The notes below the pieces were generated by a model that was not told where the DNA came from, searched no databases, and was given only the letters and a program-made list of their open reading frames with translations. Shown piece by piece: positions 33,829-45,289 of a stretch of 64,000 nucleotides of DNA (within the stretch, counting starts at the first letter, position 1; the number at the start of each line of letters is the position of its first letter). A program made the position numbers and the translations under genes. This DNA comes from Heterohyrax brucei (lineage: Eukaryota > Chordata > Mammalia > Hyracoidea > Procaviidae). The stretch lies in NCBI GenBank assembly GCA_028571685.1, contig CM053154.1, positions 622,501 to 686,500 of the forward strand. The letters are read 5' to 3'.

Positions 33829-34104
33829 AAAGAACTAAAAAGACTTACACTAGTAACAATACAAATGTCAGTATAAATAAATTTAAATAACACGCCAATA
33901 ATAAAATAACTCGTAAATAATGAACAAATTAAATAAGAATTAGATAACAAAAAAGTCATAAAGAATTAGACAAAAATAAAAAATAATTGATAGATAAGTA
34001 ATACAATATAAAACCAAATAATAAATCAGTATCAAATAATATTACATAAAAACATAAACTATAAATCACTGAAATAAATTAATTATGAAAATATTAAGAA
34101 CTGG

Positions 34105-34290
34105 ATCTGAACAGCCAGGACACGCTGGGATCGTGGCGGCTGGTGCCCCGTTTGCTGACCCGGCGGCCAGCGGTTCACAGCCATCAGCCCCCCCCCCCCC
34201 GGAGACCACTGAGCAGTTCCGCTCCATCCCGCTGGGTCGCTGTGAGCTGGAATCGACTTGCCGGCAGTGTGCTTGTTTTTTTTTAAACAG
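34105..34290 (+). repeat. AfroSINE inside the A+T tract
   Basis: GGCGGCTGGTGCCCCGTTTG (head), GAGCAGTTCCGCTCCATCCC (body) and GTCGCTGTGAGCTGGAATCG (tail) are in order. A run of C lies at 34189-34200, and a T run follows the tail. Confidence 0.85.
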
Positions 34291-35119
34291 CTAAGTAAGA
34301 AGTAAGAATTAAGTATCACATAACTTCATGAAATAATACATAAATATGTTGTGTTGTGTCTTGTTGAATATATAGAAACAATAGATAAAATAAGGAAGTA
34401 ATGAAAACAAGTAAAATAATAAATAATGAACCAAATAATTAATAGAAGTAAAATTAAACAATAATGAACAGGTAATAAATAACTCATTAAAGATAAGAAT
34501 AACAGTGAGAAATAACATAAAATTTAATAAAAAGGTCTAAGTAAATAATAAAATAATTAAAAAATTAAAAACAATAAAGAAAAATAAAAGTAATAAATAA
34601 AAAACTAATACTATATGGATAGTAAATAATAATATATAACTATAAAAAACAAATTAGGTAAACATTTTACAAGACTAAAGTAATAAATAGGAATAACACA
34701 TAAATATAAATAAATATTGAAATAAGAAATAAATATGTAATAAGTAAGTATAATTGGTAGGACTAAAAAATCTTAAAATAGATAATAAAATTAAATTGAA
34801 AAATTCAAATTAAACAAAAACAAACAAATGTAATTAAATAAGTAGAAACAGTTAAATACATGAAACATTAAACCCTAAAGACATATAATTATAATAAATA
34901 AACCATATATAATATACAAAGAACAATGAATAAAAATAAATAAAACAATGAATAATTAGTAAAAATAAATAACACATCCACAAATCTATGTAACCTCTTC
35001 CTGAGCGAACTGGTGAGGTTGCCTTTTGCGTGTTTCCCCATTTCCGTGTGTATCCCAAACCCTTGGTGGGCATGTTAGAGCTCTAGGGGTTCACCAGGTG
35101 GCACGTGGTGGGTGCTGGC

Positions 35120-35335
35120 CACAGGGCCGCTTGTGAGGCGGAAGTCCCACCCCAAACATGTGATCAGATTGCTTGTGAGGCGGAAGTCTCCACCCGGAAC
35201 ACGTCATGAGACTGCATGGGAGGCGGAAGTCCCACCCCAAACATGTGATCAGCTTGCTTGCGAGGCGGAAGTCTCCACCCGGAACACGTCATGAGACTTC
35301 ATGGGAGGCGGAAGTCTGGGCCCTGAACACGGGGC
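35120..35335. repeat. Higher-order tandem repeat, ~48-bp units in ~95-bp dimers
   Basis: Units starting GAGGCGGAAGTC alternate between two types, one continuing CCACCCCAAACATGTGATCA and one continuing TCCACCCGGAACACGTCATG. About 4.5 units in all. Confidence 0.9.
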
Positions 35336-35887
35336 CAGAGTGCGTGTGCCCACCTTTCCACCAAGCCTTGCTGTCCGTGAGCCGAAGTAGCCCGAGGACA
35401 GAGCCCCGGCTCCCACACTCTGCTCGCTGGCTTCCCGGCTGGCCAGTGCACCCGTGCTCCGTCAGGGGACCTTCTCTTCCCCAAACCCAGACTCGTCCCC
35501 CGGACCAGTGAGCAGCACGTCTGGACCCGGCGAAGACCACTGCCCCCAGACTGGCCGTCGGTCTAAGTGGGAGAACCGGGCTTCCCCCGGCGTGGTGTCC
35601 CACAGACGCACGCACCCCCGGCAGTGCACCCGCTGTGGGCTGCAGAGTCGAAGTGGAGCCTTCCCCTGAGCGGCCAGACGTGCTCGGCGTCCTGTGCCCT
35701 TCCCTGACTCGGTGGCCCGTCTGCACCGAGCGGCACCTTGTGCCTCGCTGGCATCTGCACTGAGCAGCTTCCAGCCCGTGTCGACGGCGTGTGCAGAGCA
35801 GAGCGGCTCCGTGGGGTTCTCAGAGTGTCACCTCGGGGAAGCAGATCACGGGGTCTGCCTTCCACAAAGACCCTTTGAGTCAGCAGT
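35336..35887. other. CpG-richer spacer
   Basis: CpG is visibly more frequent than elsewhere in the window at about 35440-35800 (for example GGACCCGGCGAAG and GACGCACGCACCCCCGG). No exon or promoter element was recognised. Confidence 0.4.
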
Positions 35888-35980
35888 CTTGACCCCTTGC
35901 TGTGCGGTCAGTTCCAACTCACAGTGACCGCAGAGGGCTTCCAAGACCGTGAATCTTGGCTGAAGCGGCCGGCCACGTCC
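35888..35980 (-). repeat. AfroSINE fragment
   Basis: TGCGGTCAGTTCCAACTCAC, AGTGACCGCAGAGGGCTTCC and AAGACCGTGAATCTTGGC match the reversed AfroSINE body. Confidence 0.75.
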
Positions 35981-38959
35981 ATCTCCTGAGAGTGGCCTCA
36001 GGGTTAGCCAGCACACCCTTTATCACTGCCCACCAGAGCCCCTGCGGTGGGCCTTCAGCCCCCATTACAGGGCTTCAGTTTCCCCCCAAACCTCAGCTAG
36101 TCAAGGCAACTTTAAAGGCTTACTGTAAGCCCCAGCTCACCTCCTCTGTCACTGTCTCGGGGATCACTGAGCATTTGGGGCACGGCCAGGCCGGGTAAGG
36201 GACTCAGTGCCAAGGGCTGCTGCCCTTTGTTGCGGTGGCCTGCTGTGCCCACTGGGCTGGTCCGTCTCGTGTCCAGCAGTCCAGGTGTGGAACAGAGGCC
36301 ACAGAACTGAGCAGTCGCTGCCTTGTGGACACGGCAGGAGGCAGGGCCCTGGGTCCGGCTGGCCTGGTGCCGCCCGCCTTGGCTAACACCGCCATTCCTG
36401 AGCCTTAGCTGGAGTCCAGCCAGAGTGGAGAGGAGCCAGCGTCGGCCTGGCCTGGCAGAGGTGACCACTGGCCATCTGTTAGTCACCTGAGTGCCCAAGA
36501 GAGAGCAGCCTTGCTGTGGCCTGACTGTGACCTGTGGCCTTGAAGCCTCCTGCCCGTGCTCCCTGCTGCGGCTGCGTGTGCCGGCTTCAGGGCAGTGCAG
36601 CCCTCTCGTGCTCAGGACAGGCCCTGAGGTCTGGACTGAACTCACACAAACTCTTCTCCCCCAAAACCGGTGCTTGTTGGGGGGTGACTCCCTGGCACAG
36701 CTATATGCTGCTTGCTTCCCCCAGGATGAACCTGCAAGAGCGTTCATCCTTAGCTGTGCTCTGTTGGACAAACACAGCCTGAGGGATGCCTCCAGTGGGA
36801 CACTGTATGTCTGTGACCACAGCCTGGGGCTCAGGCCTCTCTGCGCTGGACTCAGACTGGCAGAGCACCTCTAGAGCACCGGGTGGGCACCAGCTGGGTG
36901 CCAGGGAAGGATAGAGTAGCTTCTCTGTCTCTTTTTAGCCCTTCTCCTGGCATGTTGGCGGAGCAGTCTGATTGCAAAAACCCAGACACCAAGGAGGCAA
37001 AAGCATCAGCAGGCACCCCTGGCCTCCTCACTGGTTAGTGATCATTGATTAGCAATCATCATTGATTAGATAATCAGGGAAGCATGCTTCTGCTGGCCAG
37101 GGCCGTGGACTTCCTGGCCAGCAGGGCAGCAGGCACCTCAGCTCCACCTGTGAGCTGTCCTGGGACACGGTCTCCTAGTGTCTGGCTGTGATACACACAG
37201 CCAGGTCCCTCACCCCGGCTAGTGGCGTCCACACCAGCCTCCTCCCTGGTCTGTCTGGAGCAGACGGGAACAGTGAATCCCGGCCAGGGCCCCTACCCAT
37301 GTTGGGCCCCCTGCAGGTCCCCTGGCGTCTGCCTCCTCCTTTTTAGTAAGGCCTCTAGGGGGACAACTTGGAAAAGACAGATGAACCCGTGAAAGGAGCT
37401 ACCTGTCCTTCTGCGCCAGAGGTGGGCAATGTTCATGGTTTTGCTTCCCTTCTTTTCACTCTGATGTCTGCACCTCTGAGATGCGGGTGGGACACAGATC
37501 TAAGTGGCCTTTTTCTGAATGTTTCCACCCTGACAGGCATTTGCAGGTACCGCTGCCTGCCGGGGTGCTGGGGATAAAAAGGTGGAAGGGACAGCCGGGG
37601 GTGAAAGGCTCACAGCCGGGTGGTTTCAGGTCAGTGAATGCGCAGTGGCCATCGAGGCAGCGGCCCCGGCGGGCAGCACCGTCACAGACGGTGACAGTGT
37701 TTCTCCCAACAGGCACACAGAAGCAGGTGGCCACTGCTCACCAAGGCCAAGCTGGGTGTACTTCCAGCTCCGGGAGTTTGGGGGTCTTCCACCACCTGGA
37801 ACTTTCTTGGGTGGAGTCCATCTGCCCCGGGTGTTCAACCCACCATGGTAAGTGTCTGGGTTTGCTGAGTTCCCAGGTCAAGGGCACCTCAAGGGTGGCC
37901 CAGACCAGGCCCCAGGAACAAATGTATCAGGCAGGTGGCAGCCGCAAGGCCTCAGCTGCTGTCTGGGCGCCTTTGGAGGGGATGCAGCCTCTGGGCTGAC
38001 CTGGAGGCCCCGGTGCTGGCAGGCACTGGTGGAAGCTGGCCTGCAGAGCAGAGCGTCCCCTGGCAGTGGAGCAAGGCCCGTGCCTGGTGTGCCTCTGGGA
38101 CGAAGCCAGACGGCTGCAGCCCAGACGTGATGGGTGTGCCCGTCTCCTTCCTCTGGATCCTGAAGCTGCTGTCCGTCATGCGGGAGCCACATGCTGAAAG
38201 GGTGTCACTGTGGGTTTATTGGCGGGCCCTCACCCAGATGCAGGGTGGGTCGCGGGGACAGAGCCCAGTGTCTCCGTGGCTGGGAGCTACGCAACAACTT
38301 GCCTAGCAAGTAGATGACAGCTTGAAGGCTTGTCTGGAAGCTCAGGAGGCCTGAGTGTGTGGAGAAGGCATCTCTGTTTTCTGTGTGGGGCTGGAGAGCA
38401 CTGGTCCAGCCATCTGTCTCCACAAGGTGCCCAGGCTTTTATGGCTGGGAACCCTCTCCAGACAAGCACCAGGGCACCCCCAATGCCATGGGCTCAGGGT
38501 CTAGGACAGGCCTTTGTCAAGGGAGCAGAGAGGGCAAGCAGGACAAGGCCACACTTAGACAGGGCTGTCCCAGGGAGGATGCGTACGGCCCTCTTGCCTC
38601 TGAGCCCTGTTCCAGGTGGGGCCCAGCGAGACTTTAGAAACAAGGACAGGGCTCTGTCCACTGCCCATAGCTCCCCTGGGCAGCAGCGCCTCCCCCCAAC
38701 AGACTTTCCTGACAGCTGCTTGTTCTGCGGACTCAGACTCACCCTGGGTTGTCGGTCTCCTGGGAGCTGGGAGCTGGGGCTTGGAGTGTCACCGGGCAGA
38801 GGGCCCGGGGCAGAGTCTGGAGGGACAAGGCTTACACAGATGTGATCAGGCTTCCCTAACGGGTCCTGCTGGGGGGTCCCTCACGGGAATACCTGTCCCT
38901 CCCTCCCCTGGATGCTGGGGACCTCAGGTACGTTTATCTCTCTGCATCTCTGTCTCTGG
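35981..38959. other. Spacer, no gene recognised
   Basis: Nearly 3 kb of GC-rich DNA. Open frames of 219 codons (36112-36771, -), 172 codons (37481-37999, +) and 171 codons (38330-38845, +) overlap others on both strands and show no domain. No gene is called. Confidence 0.4.
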
Positions 38960-39145
38960 GTATTTCTGACGAGTGGGCTCACACGGCTTTGTCCTTCTGG
39001 GACAGAATTCTTTGGCTCAGCTTTGTGTTTCCAGAGCTTTGCATGTGGGGGCACGCATCAGGACTTCACTTGTCTTTACGGCTGGGTGACAGCTGTGGGG
39101 TGACGGGCTGTGGTTTGTGCACCCATTGTGTGTCACCTTGATTGT
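38960..39145 (-). mobile_element. Old L1M-like 3'UTR fragment
   Basis: GGACTTCACTTGTCTTTACG, GCTGGGTGACAGCTGTGG and GGTTTGTGCACCCATTG follow, in order, the reversed 3' end of old mammalian L1s as I remember it (TTCATTCCTTTTTATGGCTG and following), with strong divergence. Confidence 0.45.
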
Positions 39146-39619
39146 CAGATGGCTCTGTGATGGCCTGGAGCTGGAGGAGGCCCTGGTGGGTGCTGGTGGC
39201 GGAGGCTGAGCCCCATCTCTCCCCTGGAGCCTGTGGGGGACAGGCGGAGGAGGCGCAGTCTGCTCCACACGTCACTGGGCCTGGGAGAGGAAGGAACAGG
39301 TGCTGGAGTCCACAGCGGCGGACACAGGTGTCATCCAGAGCAGGCTGTATGAGGCCGCGGGCCCGTGCCTCCAACTTCAGGGCGCCCGCAGGAGGGCCTG
39401 AGGCGGGGCATCCCTGGTTTGTCGGACAGCACCCAGGGCTGAGCGGTGAGCGGAAACAGCAAGCCTGAGTGAGCGGGGCTGTTCAGGGGAAGGTAGGGAC
39501 TGTCCTGTCACAGGACTTCCCATATCACAGGTGTTGCCAATAGGGGCGACACAGACGCCCAGCTGCTCTCTGAACCCCAAGGCCTTGGGTTGATTCTGGG
39601 CTCCCTGAGGCTGGGGTCC
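39146..39619. other. Spacer, no gene recognised
   Basis: GC-rich; no domain or repeat recognised. Confidence 0.4.
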
Positions 39620-39915
39620 TGTTTTAGTCATCTGGTGCTGCTTTAACAGAAATACCACAAGTGGATGGCTTTAAAAAGAGAAATTTTATTTGTCACAGTC
39701 CCATAAGCTAGAAGTCTAAATTCAGGGTGTTGGCTCCAGGGGAAGACTCTCTTTGTTGACACTGGAGGAAGGTCCTTGTTATCAACCTCTCCCTGGATTG
39801 GAAGCTTCTGAGGTGCAGGGACCCCAGTCCGTCCCGCAGGACACGCTCAGCTCCCAGCACTTCTTTCTTGGTGGTTTCAGGTCCCCAGATGTGTCTGCTG
39901 GCTTCTCTCCCTTGT
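39620..39915 (-). mobile_element. MaLR-like LTR, reversed, 5'-truncated
   Basis: TGTTTTAGTCATCTGGTGCT, AATACCACAAGTGGATGGCT and AGAGAAATTTTATTTG are the reversed 3' end of the family seen at 1-473 and 23318; the match continues to GTCTGCTGGCTTCTCTCCCT near 39912. Confidence 0.75.
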
Positions 39916-40862
39916 GTCCCAAGATTCACATGTTGAATCTTGCTCTACCGACACCAAGACTGCCCATCCACCCTCCTTGGTGTCCCAGAGGCAGGAAATT
40001 CAGCATGGAGGAACAAAGCACAGTACCAGAAATTACGGCCCAGCCAAGCCGTCACAGGGTTTGGGGAGCTCAATTCAGCCGGTGCCCGGCCTGGCCCACT
40101 CCCAGGAAGGCTGTGCCCGTTCCTGCCTGGAGCTCAGTGAGGGCCATGCAGGCCACCAAACCAGGTTTCCTTGAGGCCTGCACTCCATTCCGGGTGCTAC
40201 CTGCCCGCCCTGCTGCGTGGCTGAGAAGAGGCCCAGTCGTCTAAGCTACTGTAGAGCACAACCCCTGCCTACCTCAGAGCACTGTGGAAGGCTGGGCAGG
40301 AGAGGCAGGCACGCTCAGCACAGCTGTCCAGGACGGGAAGCAGCCCCTTTCCCCCCAGGTCTGGGCTGGCCTCTGGCAGCCTGCAGCCTCGTCCCTGTCA
40401 GTCCCACAACACAGCACGCGGTCCAGCCGGGGGAGTTGTCGGGGCTCCTCTGCCAGCTAGGACCGCTTTGGAGACCTGCGGGACTGGCCACCCGCTTCCC
40501 GTAGGAGCCTCCTTAGAGAACAGCACCCTGTCTGCCCGTAAGATGCACCACTTTAATTAGCTAGAAAAGTACCCTGCTCGGCTTCTTTGTGAATATTTCA
40601 TTAGCAGTCCTAGTAACAGGGATAACACTTCTGCTCTGGGGTGCTTTTCCCTAAGGGTAGCTTAAGGAAGTGTTGCATCTTTTAACACCTCCTCCTCAAG
40701 TTTGCTCTCGACCTGGAGACAAGCTCCAGGCTGTGACACTCTTCACAGGAGGAAAGTGGCCACATGTGGGCCTCCAGAGCAACACAACTGCAGCGAAGAA
40801 GAGAAAAACTGCCCGCGTCCGTGCCTGCAGCTGACACCACCCCAGTCCTGGCCTCTTACTGC
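39916..40862. other. Spacer, no gene recognised
   Basis: GC-rich with short overlapping frames; no domain or repeat recognised. Confidence 0.4.
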
Positions 40863-40929
40863 CAGCCTCGATGCCATGCAGGGCCCCAGCCCTGGCCTGC
40901 CGGTGTCGGCCTCGATGCCATGCAGGGGA
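40863..40929. repeat. 45-bp partial duplication
   Basis: CCTCGATGCCATGCAGGG occurs at about 40867 and again at about 40912, with related flanks (CCTGCCGGTGTCGG against TACTGCCAG). Confidence 0.7.
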
Positions 40930-41469
40930 GGACCTCCTCAGAGGTGACTGCCCTCTGCAAGGGGAACAGGGGCTTCACTGGGCCCTGTGACCAGGGACAG
41001 GTGACCCCACCCACAAGGTTAGCACACTCTTAGGGCACCAACAGCACAGGAGTGCCACCTGTCCAAGAAAAGACACAGAGACAGTAAGCAGACAGGACAC
41101 AAGGCCAGGCGGGGCCACGGTGGAAGGAAGCTGGCAGGGCACTGATGAAACCGGTACCAACTCCAGGGCGTGAGAATGTGTCGGCTGGAGGGGAGCCCAC
41201 ACGGGTCACCAGGGTGCTGCTCAAGGGGGTTCACGCTGTGAGGCCCTACTGCTTCGGTGCTTTGTTGATGTCTGTCCACTGTGGTCGCCTCTCGTGTCTC
41301 TTTCTAGTCAGTGAGGTGGGGTGGGCTGTCAAGTCTGGGTTTGGCTGTGCTCATCACTAAAACTTTATAACCCGTCTTCGCTCCTTCCCCTAAAATGGTA
41401 CCTGCCACTTTTTCATTTAATTGCTAATATTGCATCATTATTTATAAAGAAGTTACGTCTTAGATGGCC
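40930..41469. other. Spacer, no gene recognised
   Basis: No recognised gene or repeat. Confidence 0.4.
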
Positions 41470-41493
41470 AACACACACACACCCACCCACACA

Positions 41494-41540
<47 letters not shown>

Positions 41541-41545
41541 ACATA
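41470..41545. repeat. (CA)n microsatellite
   Basis: About 75 bp of CA repeats with a few C and T interruptions. Confidence 0.95.
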
Positions 41546-41659
41546 AGTCACGTGTCCCGTCTGAGTGCCGGAGAAAGCAGAGGATGTCAGTGCTCAGGGC
41601 CCTCACATATATTGACAGCCTTGAATGTTAGCGAGTAGGGACTTGTCCAACTCCATGCC

Positions 41660-41875
41660 ACCCTACAGACCTACGAGGCCCTGTCTGACCCCACGAGGCC
41701 CCTCCTGACCCCACGAGGCCCCGTCTGACCCCATGAGGCCCCTCCTGACCCCCCGAGGCCCCTCCCCTCCTGACCCCCCGAGGCCCCTCCTGACCCCCCG
41801 AGGCCCCTCCTGACCCCACGAGGCCCCTCCTGACTCAACGAGGACCCGCCTGACCCCACAAGGCCCTGCCCAGCT
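41660..41875. repeat. Minisatellite, ~20-bp unit, ~10 copies
   Basis: Units of TGACCCCACGAGGCCCCTCC with small changes (CCCG for CACG, CCGTC for CCTCC). Glycine-rich minus-strand frames come from this array. Confidence 0.95.
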
Positions 41876-42479
41876 CTCGATTTACCCAGAGGAGCACTAG
41901 CTGCCCCTAAACAGTGAACTCAACCCAAAAGCCATATCCTGAATGCTTTTTCTGACTTTTCCAGGCCCTCCCCCATGCACTAGTCACTTTGCTAAGCAGA
42001 AGATGTGAGACTCTGCTCCCTTGGGGGCTTCTTCTGCAGTGACCACTGGCCCTGCCACAGAGAGCTCTCTCTGGGTCTTGCCACACAAGGAAGGCCCATG
42101 GAACTCTATTCCTCCTCAGCCACCTCTCAGAGGGCCCAGTGACCCCTTCGAGGGGCACTCTGAGGGTACATCTTGAGAACTTTCTAGGCTTTGCCACTAA
42201 AGAGCTGCCCGAGGAGGGTCCGTCTGCAGACCACTGGACATACAGGTAGATGTAGGTATGGTGTGTGTGCTCCTGGTTTGTGTGCTGTTCACACGGGCTG
42301 GGTCCCAGTGTTGTCTAATGCCCTACAGAAATGCTGTTTCAGGAACGCCGTTTTTGGTGCCCATAGAGCCACCTGCAAACAAGGAGTATTCATACCACGG
42401 CTCCTGAGCACCGGCCTCCTCAGCTGTGAGCAGGTGAACAACGGGCTGAGCAGCCTGCACTTGGTGCAAATCATGCTGT
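41876..42479. other. Spacer, no gene recognised
   Basis: No gene or repeat recognised. Confidence 0.4.
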
Positions 42480-42665
42480 GTGCGCATGTGTGCACGTGTT
42501 AGTGTGTGGTATGCATATGGGGCATGTGCTCGTGTGTGTTTTGTGTGCTCGTGTATGATATGTGTATGTATGTGTGTGTCCTCATGTGTGGTGTGTGTAT
42601 GGTTTATGTGCTCGTGTGCCGTGTGTGTCTGTGTGACTGTATAAATGTGCGAAATGGCATGTGTG
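42480..42665. repeat. TG-rich tract
   Basis: Words such as GTGTGCTCGTGT and ATGTGTGTGTC recur. Stop-poor Cys/Met/Val-rich frames are compositional. Confidence 0.9.
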
Positions 42666-43199
42666 TTACTGGAGAAAACTCACTTCCAGACTCACGCTAC
42701 TTGTCAGCACCAAGCCAAACACACAGACAGGGACTGCATCTTCTAAAGGTACTCCATTCAAACTGCTGGTGATCTGAGAAGACAGTGGGTGAGCACCTCA
42801 AACCTGCCCTGACATCCCAGTCCAGGCCAGCGAGCCTTACAGAACGGTTTAGGGAAGGCAGGCTTGGGTGAAGGTGTAGGCACACAGTGTTCAGAGGAGG
42901 AGGAATTGGTGGAGGAAGGCACCTTCTTTCCAAGATGAGCTGTTGTTGGCATCTGGAGATTGGTTATATTTTCCAGGAACGGTGTTGTTTATCTGAGTAG
43001 TGGGCTGCAAACTGACACATTCTGTCTGATCAGGGGTCAAGAATAGCTTTAGGGCTTGGGAAAACAACCTCAAAATCTTCATGAGTACTGGTCCAAAGGG
43101 GGGTTACAATTTTATGTGTCAACATTCCCACGGAGAAAGAGGATTTAAGTACTAAGAAAGAAGCTAGCTCAGAATTTTCTACAGCTATTAATGCTATCC
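42666..43199. other. Spacer, no gene recognised
   Basis: No gene or repeat recognised. Confidence 0.4.
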
Positions 43200-43305
43200 A
43201 GTGTGTGGTGTGCATTGTATGTGTGGTATGTGTGCATGTGTGACTGTGTGCACATGTGTAGTGTGTGTGTAGTTGTGTGCATGTCTGTGCATGTGTCTCT
43301 GTAGA
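43200..43305. repeat. TG-rich tract
   Basis: About 100 bp of irregular TG repeats (GTGTGTGTAGTTGTGTGCAT). Confidence 0.9.
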
Positions 43306-43721
43306 GGAAGGATTGTATCTTTTGCATCTTGTTTTCCCAGTTAGTCTTTGAGTTCCTTTAGAGTTAGGGGCCATCCATGTTTGTGTCTTCAGAGGCCCCC
43401 ACACACGACAATCCTTAGAGCTCTGCAGAGTCTACAGGGCCCCTCTGGCACTCATGCCTCATGGCTGTGTCCCGCTTCTCATGAACCCCACAGACACTCA
43501 GTACACACCAGTGGGTCACCTCCCAGCCACTGGGCAGAGTGCTGCGAAAGGCACAGGTGGTCTCCCAGCCACATGGGTGGCCACACCAGTCGTCGCCTGG
43601 AGTTGGGAGCTGGTGCTGAGGGTGGGAGCCATGACAAGAAGGCAGAGGCAGGCCTGTTAGGCCCAAGTTCACTTGTGACATTTTCCCACTATGTTTACCC
43701 ACTACCAAACTGAAAAATAAA
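43306..43721. other. Spacer, no gene recognised
   Basis: Open frames on both strands without domains. Confidence 0.4.
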
Positions 43722-43841
43722 ACAACCAATGACTTACAATAACCCCACAGGACAGAGCAGAACTGCCCCACAGAGTTTCCAAGGAGCACCTGCTGGATTT
43801 GGACTGCCAACCTTTGGGTGAGCAGCCACAGCACTTAACCA
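43722..43841 (-). repeat. AfroSINE, nearly full length
   Basis: AGGACAGAGCAGAACTGCCC, CACAGAGTTTCCAAGGAGCA and the tRNA-like GCAGCCACAGCACTTAACCA match AfroSINE in reverse; it lies directly before an MLT1 LTR and may interrupt it. Confidence 0.9.
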
Positions 43842-44224
43842 GAATCCAGTTAACATGAGCTCAGGCTGGGTCAGGGTTGCCTGAAATCAAAGTCTGATGT
43901 CCCTACAAGAGGAGAGGAGAGGAGACACAAAGACACAGGGAGGACACTGTGTGGCACCAGAAGCAGAAGTGAGAGTGACACTTGGGCAAGACAAGGAATG
44001 CCAACTGTTGCCTACAAAACCAGAACCTGGATGAGACAAGGAATGGCTGTCTTCTAGACTTCAGAGGGAGAGTGGCCCTCCTGTCTCCTGGATTAGACTC
44101 CAGAGGGAATGTGGCCCTGCTGTCACCTAGGTTCCAGACTTTGTCTTCAGAACTGTGAGGGGATAAATTTGTTTTAATCTCTCCAGTTTATGGGGCTTTG
44201 TAACAGCAGCCTAGAAAACTAACA
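43842..44224 (+). mobile_element. MLT1-type MaLR LTR
   Basis: GTTAACATGAGCTCAGGCTG, GATGTCCCTACAAGAGGAGA, GACACAAAGACACAGGGAGG, AACTGTGAGGGGATAAATTT and CAGCAGCCTAGAAAACTAAC follow the MLT1 LTR from about its first third to its end. Confidence 0.8.
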
Positions 44225-45289
44225 TGGAAACATTATTTTAATTAAACACAAAATCTCACATTTAAACACTCTTTTGTGTTCAAAACAAACATGCTCTTTC
44301 TTCACATCAGAAATGGACACCCCTATTACACTAACAATTCCCACCAACCTGTGTGTTGCTTGTATTTCTGGTTTGTGATCTGTCATCCACATCCCATGCT
44401 CCCACTCCTAGCTGGTTCGTCTCTCCCTTTCACCTGGCTTCACCTCATGCTTTTATCTGGTGGGGGTGGAGTCAAGAGGGCAGACTAAACACACATTTCC
44501 CTAAATCCCTCTGGAAACCAAGACCTGGGAGCCTTCTGTACCTAGTGAGCCCTGGGACATGGCATAGGGCTGTCTATTTGGTCTATGTACCACTGAGTGG
44601 AAAACTTCTTCTCTTTTCGCCAATCCTGCCCTTGATGAGTGTTGGCTCTGCAGACTGACGGCAATGGCCATTTTAACATTTTTTTCTCTGTGTCTTAGTT
44701 GGCAGGAGGGGCTGAAGTTTGACAGGCAGCAAGGTTTAGACTCACTGCTAATGAGATCATTGAGCTGAGTTGCCACATTTTGAGACCCTGGCCTTGGAAT
44801 CTGTGCAACTCGGCACCTCTGACTTCTCTTGGGATCTCTGGATTGCCCCCCTTGAATAGCTTTTTCCAAGGTGGTGGGGGAGCTTAGGCGGGATGTCTCC
44901 CCTTCACTGGGAGGTGGATTTTCCTATATGGAGGCCTCAGCTGAATCTAATTCCCAGGCTGGGAGGCAGTGCCTGCCTGGAGAGTGCTTTTCCAGCAGTA
45001 AAGCAGTCTTTGATATAGAGGTGCTTACTTTGCCAGCTGGGAACAGGGACTTGCACACCTGAAAGCCTGACTAATTTTGGAAGCTGTCGGATACCTTTTA
45101 CCTTTCAACAGAGAAGTAACTGTGGTGCATTCAGACGGCATCTCTTTCAGCCTTTACTTTCTCATTTACAGCTGATGGCTCCCCTGTGACACTACAAGTG
45201 GGGCTGTGTCTTTGCCATTCAGGAGGTGGAGCCCACTACCTCAGAGATTCCACTGAGCCCAGACACTCAAGTACATAGATGTGCCTAGT

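Larger units (their letters stand above)
33275..34985. repeat. 1.7 kb A+T-only low-complexity tract
   Basis: Degenerate AATAAATA-type words with very few G or C for about 1.7 kb; the plus strand is A-rich. The only GC-containing islands are two AfroSINE fragments at 33793 and 34105. Flanks on both sides are GC-rich with sharp borders. All open frames in it are compositional. Confidence 0.95.

Noticed and set aside
33275-34985. Origin of replication or centromeric satellite
   Set aside because: A+T richness alone does not define either; no regular monomer is visible and the flanks are ordinary.
36112-36771. 219-codon minus-strand frame
   Set aside because: No domain, overlapped by frames on the other strand, no splice pattern.
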